From an uncultured Clostridia bacterium (GTDB lineage: Bacteria; Bacillota; Clostridia; Oscillospirales; Acutalibacteraceae): DNA of 64,000 bases. Below the pieces are notes generated by a model, which saw only the letters and a list, made by a program, of their open reading frames with translations, ran no database searches and was not told the origin of the DNA. The stretch covers positions 30,823 through 94,822 of the forward strand of contig CAMHQC010000005.1 of NCBI GenBank assembly GCA_946187325.1, written 5' to 3'. The position numbers were made by a program, and so were the translations under genes. Below, one piece after another: positions 32,993 to 42,987 of this stretch. Position 1 is the first letter of the stretch, and each line of letters begins with the position of its first letter.

Positions 32993-34894
32993 TTAAAGGA
33001 GATTTTCGAGTTTTTCGCGCTCGAGCTCGGCGGTATTTAATGCGGGCTTAGCGAGGGGGATATTTTTGCCTTTCTTAACGAAAAGAGGAACTTCGTTTAG
33101 CTCGATATTCAGGTAATGCCAGCCCTTACTTAGCTCTTTTTTATACACATTTTCACCGCTGAGTTTAACGAAGGTCATATCCTCGGGGAGATAAACGTTT
33201 CGGGCGGTTTTATTCTGTTCATACACGGGAGCTATCATACACTCATTGCCGAGCATAAGCTGATCCTCTACTTCACGGGCGATTTTATCGTCGGGATATT
33301 CGAACGCGAGCGGTTTAAAAATCATCTCGTCGTTTTCACTCGCGTTTCTGAACGTCGAGTAAAGATAAGGTATAAGTCGGTAGCGTACCGCTAAAACGTC
33401 GGCGAAGTCCTTGCAATCGCCAAACTGATAGGCTTCCTGAGCGCGCGTACCTAAGGCTCGGTGATTACGCATAAGCGGAATGAATACTCCGAGCGCGAGC
33501 CATCTGAGCATTAAATCGCGCGAGGCGTTATTGTTAAATCCGCCGAGGTCGGCTCCGCTGTAGAGGAAACCGCACATATTCACGCTCGGGAGCATTTTAA
33601 GGTTTAATAAAATATGTTCCCACCAGCTAAAGTTATCGCCGAACCAGATTCCGCTTGTGCGGTGAGCGCCGATATAGGAAGCTCGGGAGAATATGAGTTT
33701 ATTTTCCTTGCCGAATTCTTCCTCGAAATACTCTCCCGCTGATCTCGTCATAAACGAGCCGTAGATATTATGAACGTCCTTATGACAGACAGTTTTTCCG
33801 TCGGCATTATGGTAAAAGCTCTTATAATCGTCCATACTGTTCTGAATACCCAAAACAGCGTTTTTGCTCTCGAAGAAACCCCAAATATCGACTTCCTTAC
33901 CGCGAATTTTGTCGAGCTTTTCGAAGGCTTTATTCAGCCCCTGTTTAGAGTAAAACAACGCGGGTTCGTTCATATCGTTCCAAAATCCGTCGATACCCAT
34001 ATCGGTTAAAACCTTGTACTTACTGCCGAACCATCGGCGCGCTTCGGAATTCAGAAAATCGGGCAGCCCTACTATACCCGGCCATACTCCGCACTCGAAC
34101 TCGTTTCCGTTCTTATCGGTACAGAAATAGCCGTTTTCGTGACCTTCGTCGTAGACAAAGTAGCCGTTTTCCTTTTTTACTCCCGCGTCGATAATCGGGA
34201 TAAGGTGGATATTATGAGCCTTCATCTCCGAAACAAACGCCTTAAAATCAGGGAACAGCTCTCGGTTTACGGTAAAGTCCTTAAAGCGCTCCATATAGTC
34301 TATGTCCATATAGATACAGTCGAGCGGGAGGTTGTTTTTGCGGTGGTTTTCACGGACGTTTACGAAGTCCTCCTGCTTAGAATAACCCCAACAGCTCTGC
34401 TGATATCCGAAAGCCCAAAACGGCGGGATATAGCTTTTGCCGATAATTTTTCTGAACTGTTTTACTATATCAAGCTCGCTTTCGCCGTCGATATAATACA
34501 AATCGGCGTCGGGCTTTTCGAATTTTATAACGCATTTTTCAGGGGAGGTATAGCCTAAATCCCACTCGATTTTAGACGGATAATCGACGAACAGCCCGAA
34601 CTTAGTCTTACCGCTTACGACGATAAAATTGTGCGCTCCGTAGAGGGAGCGTTTATCTTCTGTGTGGTTAGTTTCATCGGTACACCAGCTCTCGTAAATC
34701 CAGCCGCGTTTATTTATTCCGCGGACGGCTTCGCCGAGTCCGAAAACCATATCGTCCTTTTCGAGATTAAATTCGATAGTTACATTTTCTCGGACAGATA
34801 ACTCCAGCGGAAAAGCATCTATACCGCAAGGCTCGATTTTCTCGACAACGGCGGCGGTGTTAAAAGGGTTACCGAGCCTGAATTTTTTTACCAT
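32993..34894 (-). CDS. GH31 family glycoside hydrolase (probable alpha-glucosidase)
   Basis: GH31 enzymes release alpha-linked glucose or xylose from oligosaccharides with retention. The 633-residue protein lacks a signal peptide, so it acts in the cytoplasm. The barrel shows IDYMERFKDF, the nucleophile Asp307 in FWNDMNEP, the acid/base Asp420 in WFGDN, and SGADLGGF. The SD is AAGGGGAG and it has its own promoter. alpha-Glucosidase activity on malto-oligosaccharides is the simplest guess given the starch-degrading genes elsewhere in the window, but xylosidase is not excluded. Confidence 0.9.
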   Translation of the reverse strand: MVKKFRLGNPFNTAAVVEKIEPCGIDAFPLELSVRENVTIEFNLEKDDMVFGLGEAVRGINKRGWIYESWCTDETNHTEDKRSLYGAHNFIVVSGKTKFGLFVDYPSKIEWDLGYTSPEKCVIKFEKPDADLYYIDGESELDIVKQFRKIIGKSYIPPFWAFGYQQSCWGYSKQEDFVNVRENHRKNNLPLDCIYMDIDYMERFKDFTVNRELFPDFKAFVSEMKAHNIHLIPIIDAGVKKENGYFVYDEGHENGYFCTDKNGNEFECGVWPGIVGLPDFLNSEARRWFGSKYKVLTDMGIDGFWNDMNEPALFYSKQGLNKAFEKLDKIRGKEVDIWGFFESKNAVLGIQNSMDDYKSFYHNADGKTVCHKDVHNIYGSFMTRSAGEYFEEEFGKENKLIFSRASYIGAHRTSGIWFGDNFSWWEHILLNLKMLPSVNMCGFLYSGADLGGFNNNASRDLMLRWLALGVFIPLMRNHRALGTRAQEAYQFGDCKDFADVLAVRYRLIPYLYSTFRNASENDEMIFKPLAFEYPDDKIAREVEDQLMLGNECMIAPVYEQNKTARNVYLPEDMTFVKLSGENVYKKELSKGWHYLNIELNEVPLFVKKGKNIPLAKPALNTAELEREKLENLL

Positions 34895-34928
34895 AATTAA
34901 CTCCCCTTGGCTTAAAATTTATAAAATC

Positions 34929-34957
34929 ATTTTACGATATTATAATACAAATTGCAA
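34929..34957 (-). promoter_or_regulatory. Promoter of the GH31 gene
   Basis: Minus strand: TTGCAA (34957-34952), 17-base spacer, TAAAAT (34934-34929). Confidence 0.6.
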
Positions 34958-34985
34958 CAAAAATCCCTCCTTTTCGGAGGGATAA
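34958..34985 (-). terminator. Terminator at the end of the aromatic operon
   Basis: Minus strand: ATCCCTCC/GGAGGGAT stem with a GAAAA loop, then TTTTTG, right after the acyltransferase stop. Confidence 0.88.
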
Positions 34986-34986
34986 T

Positions 34987-36024
34987 TTATTCTTCGGTTT
35001 TTTTCTCTTTAACAGAGTACAGTTTACGTACGCCGAGCTGTATCCACTTAAACGGATACTCGAAAATCGGTATCGTCAAAAGCGCGACTATCGCCGCCGC
35101 GGCAAGTATCAAACATATAAATTCAATAGGCCCGTCGATTTTAATCTCTGCCAAAAATTTTGTATCCATCAAAAGCACAACTATAGGCAGATGGAATATA
35201 TACACCCTGAGCGAATGAGCGCCGGCGTAGGACAGGAAATTTTTAACCGCGGGCATTATGAATAACAGCCCGAATATCATCAAAAATCCGATAACCAACG
35301 ACTCAACTCGTAAAATCGAGCCGTAGATAAAGTCCGTATCGAGTTCGCCGTAGTTATCTTTACCGTAAAATACGCTTATCGGGAAATTGTCGAATCCGAC
35401 TATAACCCAGATAAGAATTGAGCAGGCGATAAGCTCGGCTCCGAGAATCAGCCTTATCGGAAGCTTGATACTACGAAGCTTTTCGACGGCGGATTCGGAC
35501 ATATAGTAACCGACGAAAAAGAACGGCGCGAACACAAATATCCGGTGTACCGAGAGCATTGTATCGGCGTCGGGCTCCATACCTATCATAACCGCCAAAA
35601 TCATAAAGGCTCCCACGGTTACATAGGACGGGATTTTCTCGGCAAGCGGAATAACGAGATAGTAAAATATCATCGCTAAAAGATACCAAAGTCCGCGCTC
35701 GGGGTCGAAAAAGCTCGTGCCTTTGAGGTCGTTTCCGAGCGCTCCCTTTAATATCAAGAGCAGAACTTGGAAGATGGTATAGTAAGCGATAAAAACGGCG
35801 ACCTTTTCGGAACGAACCTGTCCGTTTTTACAGTAGCTTTTAGATAAAAATCCCGACACAAATATAAACGCGGGCATATGGAACGAATAAATCCAGTAGT
35901 CGAAAGATACCGCCGCGGGATATTCGAGAGGTCTAAAGCCCTCGAGAAGATGTCCCGCTACTACCAGAAAAATTAAAAGGACTTTAATATTGTCCCATAA
36001 ATAGTTTCTTTCCTTAGTTTCCAT
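34987..36024 (-). CDS. Membrane acyltransferase (acyltransferase 3 family)
   Basis: A 345-residue protein with about ten hydrophobic segments. It begins NYLWDNIKVLLIFLVVAGHLLEG, with the conserved His of this family in VAGHLLE, and has FHMPAFIFVSGFL. Such enzymes O-acetylate surface polysaccharides. It follows pheA by 14 bases, so it is probably carried on the aromatic transcript; no functional link is evident. Confidence 0.85.
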   Translation of the reverse strand: METKERNYLWDNIKVLLIFLVVAGHLLEGFRPLEYPAAVSFDYWIYSFHMPAFIFVSGFLSKSYCKNGQVRSEKVAVFIAYYTIFQVLLLILKGALGNDLKGTSFFDPERGLWYLLAMIFYYLVIPLAEKIPSYVTVGAFMILAVMIGMEPDADTMLSVHRIFVFAPFFFVGYYMSESAVEKLRSIKLPIRLILGAELIACSILIWVIVGFDNFPISVFYGKDNYGELDTDFIYGSILRVESLVIGFLMIFGLLFIMPAVKNFLSYAGAHSLRVYIFHLPIVVLLMDTKFLAEIKIDGPIEFICLILAAAAIVALLTIPIFEYPFKWIQLGVRKLYSVKEKKTEE

Positions 36025-36038
36025 TTCACACCATTTAA

Positions 36039-37163
36039 TTACAATTCACTATAGTTGCCTAAAAACGAGAAGTTCGGCATTTCTTCGGACATACGGCAGA
36101 GCAGAGCCACCGCGTCCTCGCTGTGTACATTACCCGCAAAATCGAGATAGAAAAGATACTCAAAGCCGCTGCCTATAGGTCTTGACTCAATTTTAGTCAG
36201 GTTAAAGCCGAGCGAATTAAACCTGCAAAGCACGCTGTACAGAGAACCCGAAACGTGCGGAAGATTAAAGCACAGGCTTATTTTATCCGCTTCGGCGGGG
36301 ATATACAGTTTCTTGGAGATAACAATAAAGCGGGTAGTGTTATTGTCGATATCCTGAATATGATTATCAAGGATTTTAAGCCCGTATTCCTCGGCGGCTT
36401 TATAAGAACAAATCGCCGCGACGTTAAGGCGCTTTTCTTCGGCGACGTCACGCGCCGCGAACGCGGTATTAGCCTTGGGTACAGCTTCAAAGTTATTTTT
36501 AGCGATATAGTTTTCGCACTGGGCAATCGACTGGGGATGAGTCCATACCTTTTCTATATCGGAAAAATCGGACTGTTTAAGTCCGCACAGGCAGTAGTCG
36601 ATATGTAAATCCAAAGCACCGACTATATAAAATCTGTGTTTTAAAATAAGGTCGTATACCGCCGATACAGAACCCGCGGTGGAGTTCTCGACAGGCACAA
36701 CGCCGAAGCTTACCTCGCCGTTTTCGACGGCTAGGAAAACATCCTCGAAGCTTTTATACGGCAAGACCTCGCCCTCGGGAAAAAGTCTCAGCGCGGCTTC
36801 GTGGCCGTTAGCGCCGTTTATACCCTGGTAAGCGACTTTAACGTCGGTTTTCGGCACAGCTTCCTCGGCTTTAGCGAGCGTTTCTCTGAGTGCTTTACCG
36901 CTTTCGACGATATTGTACTGGAGCGCTCTTGACAGCTCCATAATAGTCGAGTAGAGCATTCTCGCTGAAGCGCCGTATTTACCGCCGTTTTTCTCAATTT
37001 TATTAAGAATTTCTTCCTCGCGCTTTTCGTTAAGGATAGGGATATTGTTCTCTTTTTTATAGTAACCGACTTCCTCGGCGCAGTCCATTCTGCGCTTGTA
37101 AAGCTCGAGGAGCTCATCGTCGATTTCGTTTATATCCTTTCGGATTTCGCTTAAATCTCTCAT
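36039..37163 (-). CDS. pheA: Bifunctional chorismate mutase / prephenate dehydratase (P-protein)
   Basis: PheA converts chorismate through prephenate to phenylpyruvate for phenylalanine. The 374-residue protein has an AroQ-type chorismate mutase (about 1-90; RKDINEIDDELLELYKRR), the dehydratase domain (about 108-285; VAYQGINGA, NSTAGSV, NNTTRFIVI) and an ACT domain (about 295-374; GFNLTKIESRPI) for feedback inhibition by phenylalanine. Its ATG directly abuts the aroC stop. Confidence 0.95.
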   Translation of the reverse strand: MRDLSEIRKDINEIDDELLELYKRRMDCAEEVGYYKKENNIPILNEKREEEILNKIEKNGGKYGASARMLYSTIMELSRALQYNIVESGKALRETLAKAEEAVPKTDVKVAYQGINGANGHEAALRLFPEGEVLPYKSFEDVFLAVENGEVSFGVVPVENSTAGSVSAVYDLILKHRFYIVGALDLHIDYCLCGLKQSDFSDIEKVWTHPQSIAQCENYIAKNNFEAVPKANTAFAARDVAEEKRLNVAAICSYKAAEEYGLKILDNHIQDIDNNTTRFIVISKKLYIPAEADKISLCFNLPHVSGSLYSVLCRFNSLGFNLTKIESRPIGSGFEYLFYLDFAGNVHSEDAVALLCRMSEEMPNFSFLGNYSEL

Positions 37164-38240
37164 TTAATTCACCAACAGTAAATCTGATACAGCTATCGCG
37201 GCGGCTGCCTCGACAACAGGTACGGCTCTCGGCACGATACAAGGGTCGTGTCTGCCCTTAACGATAAGGGTGGTATTTTCGCCTGTTTTAAGATTTACGC
37301 TTTCCTGTTCTTTAGAAATAGATGGCGTAGGTTTAACAGCGGTTCTGAAAATAATCGGCATACCGTTAGAGATACCGCCTAAGATTCCGCCGCAGTTATT
37401 CGTTTTGGTTACAACTTTTCCGTCTTTATACTCGAACGCGTCGTTGTTCTCGCTGCCGGACTTTAAGGTTCCGCTAAAGCCCGAGCCGAACTCAATACCC
37501 TTAACCGCGGGGATTCCGAAAACGGCTTTTGAAACAGCGCCCTCAATACCCTCGAAAAGCGGCCCGCCTATACCCTCGGGCATTCCGATTACGGCGCACT
37601 CAACCGTACCGCCTACGCTGTCGAGATTTATACGGGCATTCTCGACAACCTCCCTTATATCCTTTTCCTTAGACGTATCTATAAGCGGAAAAGCGGAATT
37701 ATTGAGTTCCGTAATTAATTCATCGTCAATCTCTAAAGGATTAAAGGGCGTATCGTTTACGTCCGCTACCGAGCTTATATGAGCGGCGATTTTTATACCC
37801 TTTTCTTCCAAAATCTGCCTTAGTACAGCTCCCGCGAAAACTATCGGAGCGGTGAGCCTTCCGCTGAAATGACCTCCGCCTCGGATATCGTTATTACCTC
37901 TGTACTTAACGTAAGCGGTGTAGTCGCTGTGGCTCGGGCGGGGTGTATCAAGCAGATTTGAGTAGTCCTTACTTTTTGTATTTGTATTTTCAATCACGCA
38001 GGCTATCGGAGCGCCTGTGGTAACGCCGTTTAGTATTCCCGACTTAACCTCGGGAAAGTCCTTTTCCAATCGGGGCGTAGCGGTTTTGTCCCTGCCCGGA
38101 GCCCTGCGTGCCATCTGGACTAAAACCTTATCCATATCAATTTTATATCCCGCGGGAACTCCGCTTAAAACCGCGCCTATGGCTTCGCCGTGGCTTTCGC
38201 CGAACACGGTAAGCTTTATTCTTTCGCCGTAGGTTGACAT
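37164..38240 (-). CDS. aroC: Chorismate synthase
   Basis: AroC converts EPSP to chorismate with reduced FMN as cofactor. The 358-residue protein has GESHGEAIGAVLSGVPAG, RRAPG, GGHFSGRLTAP and the late RHDPCIVPRAVPVVEA signature. The start overlaps the aroA end by 25 bases; the SD is GGAGGTG. Confidence 0.97.
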   Translation of the reverse strand: MSTYGERIKLTVFGESHGEAIGAVLSGVPAGYKIDMDKVLVQMARRAPGRDKTATPRLEKDFPEVKSGILNGVTTGAPIACVIENTNTKSKDYSNLLDTPRPSHSDYTAYVKYRGNNDIRGGGHFSGRLTAPIVFAGAVLRQILEEKGIKIAAHISSVADVNDTPFNPLEIDDELITELNNSAFPLIDTSKEKDIREVVENARINLDSVGGTVECAVIGMPEGIGGPLFEGIEGAVSKAVFGIPAVKGIEFGSGFSGTLKSGSENNDAFEYKDGKVVTKTNNCGGILGGISNGMPIIFRTAVKPTPSISKEQESVNLKTGENTTLIVKGRHDPCIVPRAVPVVEAAAAIAVSDLLLVN

Positions 38241-39493
38241 TTTATTACACCTCCGAGAGCCTTATATTCCTCGAAATAATCGGGGAAGCTTTTATTAATA
38301 CTTTCCATATCCGTTACGGTAACTTCATTTTCGCCTGCAAGAGCGGCTACGGACGCGGACATCACGATTCGGTGGTCGTTTGAGCCGTCGGCTGTACCGC
38401 CTTTAAAGCTTTTTACGCCTTTTATTATTAAACCGTCAGGCTTTTCCACGGCGTTTCCGCCGAGCGAGTTTATAAGAGAAGCGGTCGTTTTCAGGCGGTC
38501 GCTTTCCTTTATCCTAAGCCTTTCGGCGCCGTAGATTTCACAAACTCCCTCGCTTAAAGAAGCCGTTACCGCGAGTATAGGCACTAAGTCGGGGATATTA
38601 CGGGCGTCGATATCGATAGATTTGAGTTCGGTTTTTTTAGCCCGAACGTAATCTTCGCCGACGGTAATATCCGCGCCGAAGTCCTTTAATAAAGCCGCGA
38701 TTTTTTTATCGCCCTGGGGCGAATTTATATCGAGTCCTTTTACGGTAACATCTCCCGAAACCGCGCCCGCGGCTAAGAAAAACGCCGCCTGCGACCAGTC
38801 GCCGTCCGTGCGGTAATCACGAGGCTGATAGGACTGATTACCCCGAACATACCAGCCGTAATCGGTTCGCTCGACTTCTACGCCGAACTTCGCCATACAG
38901 GCTGTAGTCATATTGATATAGCCCTCGCTCTCAAGAGCGGTTGTGAGTACGATTTTACTGTCGCCGCTAAGCATAGGCAGAGCTAAGAGCAGTCCCGTGA
39001 TAAACTGGGAGCTTATATTCCCCGCAACTTCGAACGTGCCCGGTTTAAGCTGTCCGCTTATTTTAAGCGGAAGCGTTCCGTCGGTTTCGCACTCGACATT
39101 CGCTTTCGGCAAAATATCCGCAAAAAGACCTATCGGCCGTGTTAATAAACTACCACGGCCTGTAAAATGAGTTTTCACTCCGCCCGCCGCGGCGATCGGG
39201 GTAAAGAACCTTAATGTAGAACCGCTCTCGAAGCAATCGAGCAGCGCTTCATTTTTATTAAATATATCTCGTCCGTCAACTATGAGCGTATCGCCGTTTA
39301 AATCGGCTTTAGCTCCGAGGGCTTTAACACACTCGATAGTAGCCTTAATGTCGTTAGACAGCGCTACAGGCGCGACTTTACAAACACCCTTCGACAAAGC
39401 GGCACAGATAATAGCTCTGTGGACGTCGCTTTTGGAGGGAGGCGCGGTTACTATTCCGTTTAAAGATGAGCGGGTTAAAACTATATTCGACAT
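38216..39493 (-). CDS. aroA: 3-phosphoshikimate 1-carboxyvinyltransferase (EPSP synthase)
   Basis: AroA transfers enolpyruvyl from PEP to shikimate 3-phosphate. The 425-residue protein has APPSKSDVHRAI near the start, the SGSTLRFFTPIAA loop, RPI, QFITGLLLALP, and late LRIKESDRL and DHRIVMSASV. It starts eight bases after the aroB stop. Confidence 0.97.
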   Translation of the reverse strand: MSNIVLTRSSLNGIVTAPPSKSDVHRAIICAALSKGVCKVAPVALSNDIKATIECVKALGAKADLNGDTLIVDGRDIFNKNEALLDCFESGSTLRFFTPIAAAGGVKTHFTGRGSLLTRPIGLFADILPKANVECETDGTLPLKISGQLKPGTFEVAGNISSQFITGLLLALPMLSGDSKIVLTTALESEGYINMTTACMAKFGVEVERTDYGWYVRGNQSYQPRDYRTDGDWSQAAFFLAAGAVSGDVTVKGLDINSPQGDKKIAALLKDFGADITVGEDYVRAKKTELKSIDIDARNIPDLVPILAVTASLSEGVCEIYGAERLRIKESDRLKTTASLINSLGGNAVEKPDGLIIKGVKSFKGGTADGSNDHRIVMSASVAALAGENEVTVTDMESINKSFPDYFEEYKALGGVIKCQPTAKE

Positions 39494-39501
39494 TATCTTT
39501 C

Positions 39502-40548
39502 CTATCTTATAAAACTCTCCAGCTCGTTCAGCGGAGTTTTTCTTATAAAGCTCTCGCCGATTTTTTTGAGCAGAACGAGGTTTACGCTGCCGCCGCCCGC
39601 CTTTTTATCGTTGGCGCAGAACTTTACTATTTCTTTAATATCGGCGGTATCGGATACGGGGAGGTTGTATTTTTTACAGAGGTTGATAATCCTCTCGGTA
39701 CTGCCGTTTTCGGTAATATCCGCCTTTTCGGAAGCTGCGGTTATCATAACCATACCAATCGCTACAGCCTGTCCGTGAGATAAACCGTCGAAGCTGTAGA
39801 TTTTCTCGAGACTGTGGCCGAGAGTGTGTCCGAAGTTAAGAAGCATCCGCTCGCCCGACTCCTTTTCATCACGGCTGACTACGTCGCGTTTTATGCTTAC
39901 GCAACGCTCGATTACATCGTCGATAATATCGAGCGCGTTTTCGTTCTCGAGTGTTTTAAAAAGCCCGCTGTCCTTAATACAACCGTACTTAATCACCTCT
40001 GCCATACCGTCGTTAATATAATACTCGGGCAAGGTAAAAAGCGTATCGGGGTCAATCAGAACGAGAATAGGCTGTAAAAACGCTCCGACAAGGTTCTTAC
40101 CTTGGGCGATATCCACGCCTGTTTTTCCGCCGACGGAGGAATCGACCTGAGCTAAAAGCGAGGTCGGAATCTGGACAAAATTAATACCGCGCATATAGGT
40201 CGCCGCGGCGAATCCCGCCATATCTCCGCAAACTCCGCCTCCTAAGGCAACGACTATATCCTTTCTCGACATATTGAAGTCAGCCATACGGCTGTACATC
40301 TCGGAAATCGTGGATAGAGTTTTACGCTTTTCGCCCGCCTCGTACACAAAAATATCGGTATCGAAACCGCTGTTTTTTAGCGAGGTTAAGACTTTTTCGG
40401 CGTAGAATTTCTCAACGTTGGTATCGGTTATAAGAAACGCCTTTTTGGCGTTCGTTACATTTTTTATATACTGACCCGCGTTATTGATAACGCCTCGTTC
40501 GATAAGTATATCGTAGGGAGCGCTTGTATTAACCTTGACAGTTCTCAT
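39502..40548 (-). CDS. aroB: 3-dehydroquinate synthase
   Basis: AroB cyclises DAHP to 3-dehydroquinate using NAD and zinc. The 348-residue protein has GGGVCGDMAGFAAA, RGINFVQIPTSLLAQVDSSVGGKT and the metal-binding NFGHTLGHSLE. The ATG overlaps the tyrA stop by four bases (ATGA). Confidence 0.96.
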   Translation of the reverse strand: MRTVKVNTSAPYDILIERGVINNAGQYIKNVTNAKKAFLITDTNVEKFYAEKVLTSLKNSGFDTDIFVYEAGEKRKTLSTISEMYSRMADFNMSRKDIVVALGGGVCGDMAGFAAATYMRGINFVQIPTSLLAQVDSSVGGKTGVDIAQGKNLVGAFLQPILVLIDPDTLFTLPEYYINDGMAEVIKYGCIKDSGLFKTLENENALDIIDDVIERCVSIKRDVVSRDEKESGERMLLNFGHTLGHSLEKIYSFDGLSHGQAVAIGMVMITAASEKADITENGSTERIINLCKKYNLPVSDTADIKEIVKFCANDKKAGGGSVNLVLLKKIGESFIRKTPLNELESFIR

Positions 40549-41375
40549 TCTCCGAGCGCCTCCTTGGTTTTACGGGCTTTTTCCAAAAGCTCCTCTATAC
40601 GTTCTTTATCGTTATCCTTAACAGCGGAGATTATATCCAGGATATTATCCCGAAGAATTTCAAGCTCAGCTATAAGCGGTTCACGGTTTTCGAGGAACAG
40701 CTCGCTCCACAGCTCAGCGTTTATATTCGCTACACGAGAAACGTCCTTATACGAGCCCGCGGAAAAACCCTTGTGCTTAGGACAGCAGGGGCTCAGCACA
40801 TAGGCGCAGGCAAGGATATGCGGAAGCTGTGAGGTGAACGCTATCATTCGGTCGTGTTCCTCGGGATCGGTAATTTTAATCATTTTGAATTTAAGCTCTA
40901 ATGCTAAATCGGAAAGAAGCTTTACGGCTTTATCACTCGCTCCGCAAGGAACTATGATATAGCTCGCGCCGTTGTATAAATCGGCGTCGGAGGCTTTATA
41001 GCCGTTTATCTCCTTACCTGCCATCGGGTGACTTCCGACGAACTCGAAGCCGAATTCTTCGGATAGTTCTTTAAGTCTCGGGCAGATTTCGGATTTTATA
41101 CCCGCGGAGTCGGTAACTACGGCGCCTTTCTTAATATAGCTTCCGTATTTCTCCACAAATTCAATCGCGGCTTTCGGATATAAAGCGAGAATTACGACGT
41201 CGGCTTTCGACAGGCTCTCTTTGCCGCCTATCTCGTCGATAGCTTTGTCGCGCAAGGCTTCTTCCAAAGTAGATTTGGTTCGGTTGATTCCGATTACGTA
41301 ATGGGCGGTATTCTTTTTTATCGCTTTACAGAAGCTGCCGCCGATAATTCCCATACCTACGACCGCAATATTCAT
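40545..41375 (-). CDS. tyrA: Prephenate dehydrogenase
   Basis: TyrA oxidatively decarboxylates prephenate to 4-hydroxyphenylpyruvate for tyrosine. The 276-residue protein has a Rossmann NAD(P) loop VVGMGIIGGSF at 4-14, SHPMAGKE with the catalytic-region His, and AFTSQLPHILA. There is no C-terminal ACT domain, so feedback control by tyrosine through ACT is absent. Confidence 0.94.
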   Translation of the reverse strand: MNIAVVGMGIIGGSFCKAIKKNTAHYVIGINRTKSTLEEALRDKAIDEIGGKESLSKADVVILALYPKAAIEFVEKYGSYIKKGAVVTDSAGIKSEICPRLKELSEEFGFEFVGSHPMAGKEINGYKASDADLYNGASYIIVPCGASDKAVKLLSDLALELKFKMIKITDPEEHDRMIAFTSQLPHILACAYVLSPCCPKHKGFSAGSYKDVSRVANINAELWSELFLENREPLIAELEILRDNILDIISAVKDNDKERIEELLEKARKTKEALGE

Positions 41376-41390
41376 AAAATCACTTCTTTA

Positions 41391-42404
41391 TTAATTATTA
41401 TCAAGCGCCTTTTTGAGATTAAAAATCTTCTTAGCGACTTTGTCGAACTGCTTAGGTGTTAACGACTGGGCGCCGTCGGACAGAGCGTGCGGCGGGTCGT
41501 TATGAACCTCGATAATAAGTCCGTCTACTCCCGCCGCCACAGCGGACATAGCCAGCGGTTCTACAAGCCAGCTCTTACCTGAAGCGTGGCTCGGGTCGGC
41601 GATTACGGGTAAATGCGAAAGCTTTTTAACAATCGGTACAGCCGACACATCGAGAGTGTTTCTCGTAAATGTTTCATAAGTACGGATACCTCTCTCACAG
41701 AGGATAACCTTACTGTTACCGCCCGCCATAATATACTCGGCGGACATAAGCCATTCCTCGATAGTAGCGGAGAGTCCTCGCTTTAGGAGGATAGGCTTAT
41801 CTATTTTACCGAGCTCCTTTAACAGCTCAAAGTTCTGCATATTTCTCGCGCCCACCTGGATAATATCGACAGGCTCAAACATATCGATATGGGAGGTTTT
41901 CATAATCTCGGTAACTATCGGAAGTCCCGTTTCCTTGCGCGCGATTTTAAGAAGGTCAAGTCCCTCGGCTTTTAAGCCTTGGAATGCGTAGGGCGAGGTT
42001 CTCGGTTTAAACGCTCCGCCCCGAAGCAGAGTAGCTCCGCTTTTTTTAACGGATTTAGCGATTTCGACAATCTGTTCCTCGCTCTCGACGGAACACGGAC
42101 CCGCCATAATATTAAGGCTTCCGTCGCCGATTTTCACGCCGTTTCCGATATCAATAACGGTATTTTCGGGGTGAAACTTTCTATTAGCCTTCTTATAAGG
42201 CTCCTGAACGCGCTTAACGCTCTCGACGATATCCTGAGCGTCGATATACTCTATATCAATAGGAGTTGTGTCTCCTAAAAGACCGAGTACAGTAGAGTGT
42301 ACGCCTTCCCATACGTTAACCTTTACGTCATAAGTGTCCTTCAGCATTTCGGAAAAGGCGATCTGCTGCTCCTTAGTACAATTAGGCTTTAATACAATAA
42401 TCAT
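41391..42404 (-). CDS. aroF: 3-deoxy-7-phosphoheptulonate (DAHP) synthase, type I-beta
   Basis: DAHP synthase condenses PEP with erythrose 4-phosphate, the entry into the shikimate pathway. The 337-residue protein has an N-terminal ferredoxin-like regulatory domain (MIIVLKPNCTKEQQ) as in Thermotoga-type enzymes, then the barrel with MAGPCSVE, LRGGAFKPRTSPYAFQG, LLKRG and DPSHASGKS. A TTG three codons upstream is in frame; the ATG at 42404 is preferred. It is the first gene after the operon promoter. Confidence 0.95.
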   Translation of the reverse strand: MIIVLKPNCTKEQQIAFSEMLKDTYDVKVNVWEGVHSTVLGLLGDTTPIDIEYIDAQDIVESVKRVQEPYKKANRKFHPENTVIDIGNGVKIGDGSLNIMAGPCSVESEEQIVEIAKSVKKSGATLLRGGAFKPRTSPYAFQGLKAEGLDLLKIARKETGLPIVTEIMKTSHIDMFEPVDIIQVGARNMQNFELLKELGKIDKPILLKRGLSATIEEWLMSAEYIMAGGNSKVILCERGIRTYETFTRNTLDVSAVPIVKKLSHLPVIADPSHASGKSWLVEPLAMSAVAAGVDGLIIEVHNDPPHALSDGAQSLTPKQFDKVAKKIFNLKKALDNN

Positions 42405-42438
42405 TACTATCAACTCTTTTCTATAGAATAATAGTAAT

Positions 42439-42467
42439 ATTTTAGCACTTTAAAGCGATAATGTCAA
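42439..42467 (-). promoter_or_regulatory. Promoter of the aroF-tyrA-aroB-aroA-aroC-pheA operon
   Basis: Minus strand: perfect TTGACA (42467-42462), 17-base spacer, TAAAAT (42444-42439). The leader to the aroF ATG is only about 30 bases, too short for a T-box or leader peptide. Confidence 0.82.
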
Positions 42468-42483
42468 GATGTGCGCTGTGTGA

Positions 42484-42987
42484 CTAATCCTGTACAATAC
42501 CCAAAACAATATCGGCTACCCGTCCCGAAGTAAAGTTGCCGTCAACGTAAATCGAAGCGGCTTTTTCGTAGATAGGACGGCGCTTTTCGAGCAATTCCTT
42601 AATAACGTCGTTTCTGTTTTCAACCTGTAAAAGCGGTCGGCGAGTGTCACGTTCAAGGCGTTTACAGAGCATTTCGTATTTAACGTCGATATAGACGATT
42701 CTTCCCGTTTTTTTGAGAATATCTATGTTGCGCTGAAAGGTAAGCGTACCGCCTCCCGAGGCGATTATTAAACCGCTCTTTTCGGAAAGCTCCTTACAGG
42801 CTTCGGTTTCGAGCTCACGGAACCTTTCTTCGCCGTATTTCTCAAAAATTTCACTCACGGTCATACCCGCTTTTTCCTCGATATACCTGTCCATATCCAC
42901 AAATTCTTTTTCGGTTTTATTCGCGATTTTACGCCCGATTGTGCTTTTTCCGCAACCCATAAAACCGCACAGTATTATGTTTTTCAT
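42484..42987 (-). CDS. aroK: Shikimate kinase
   Basis: AroK phosphorylates shikimate at O3 with ATP. The 167-residue P-loop protein has GFMGCGKSTIGRKIA, the DMDRYIEEKAG shikimate-binding motif, ASGGGT and the RRPL lid. It overlaps aroE by four bases (ATGA). No terminator follows, so it may read into the aroF operon. Confidence 0.96.
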   Translation of the reverse strand: MKNIILCGFMGCGKSTIGRKIANKTEKEFVDMDRYIEEKAGMTVSEIFEKYGEERFRELETEACKELSEKSGLIIASGGGTLTFQRNIDILKKTGRIVYIDVKYEMLCKRLERDTRRPLLQVENRNDVIKELLEKRRPIYEKAASIYVDGNFTSGRVADIVLGIVQD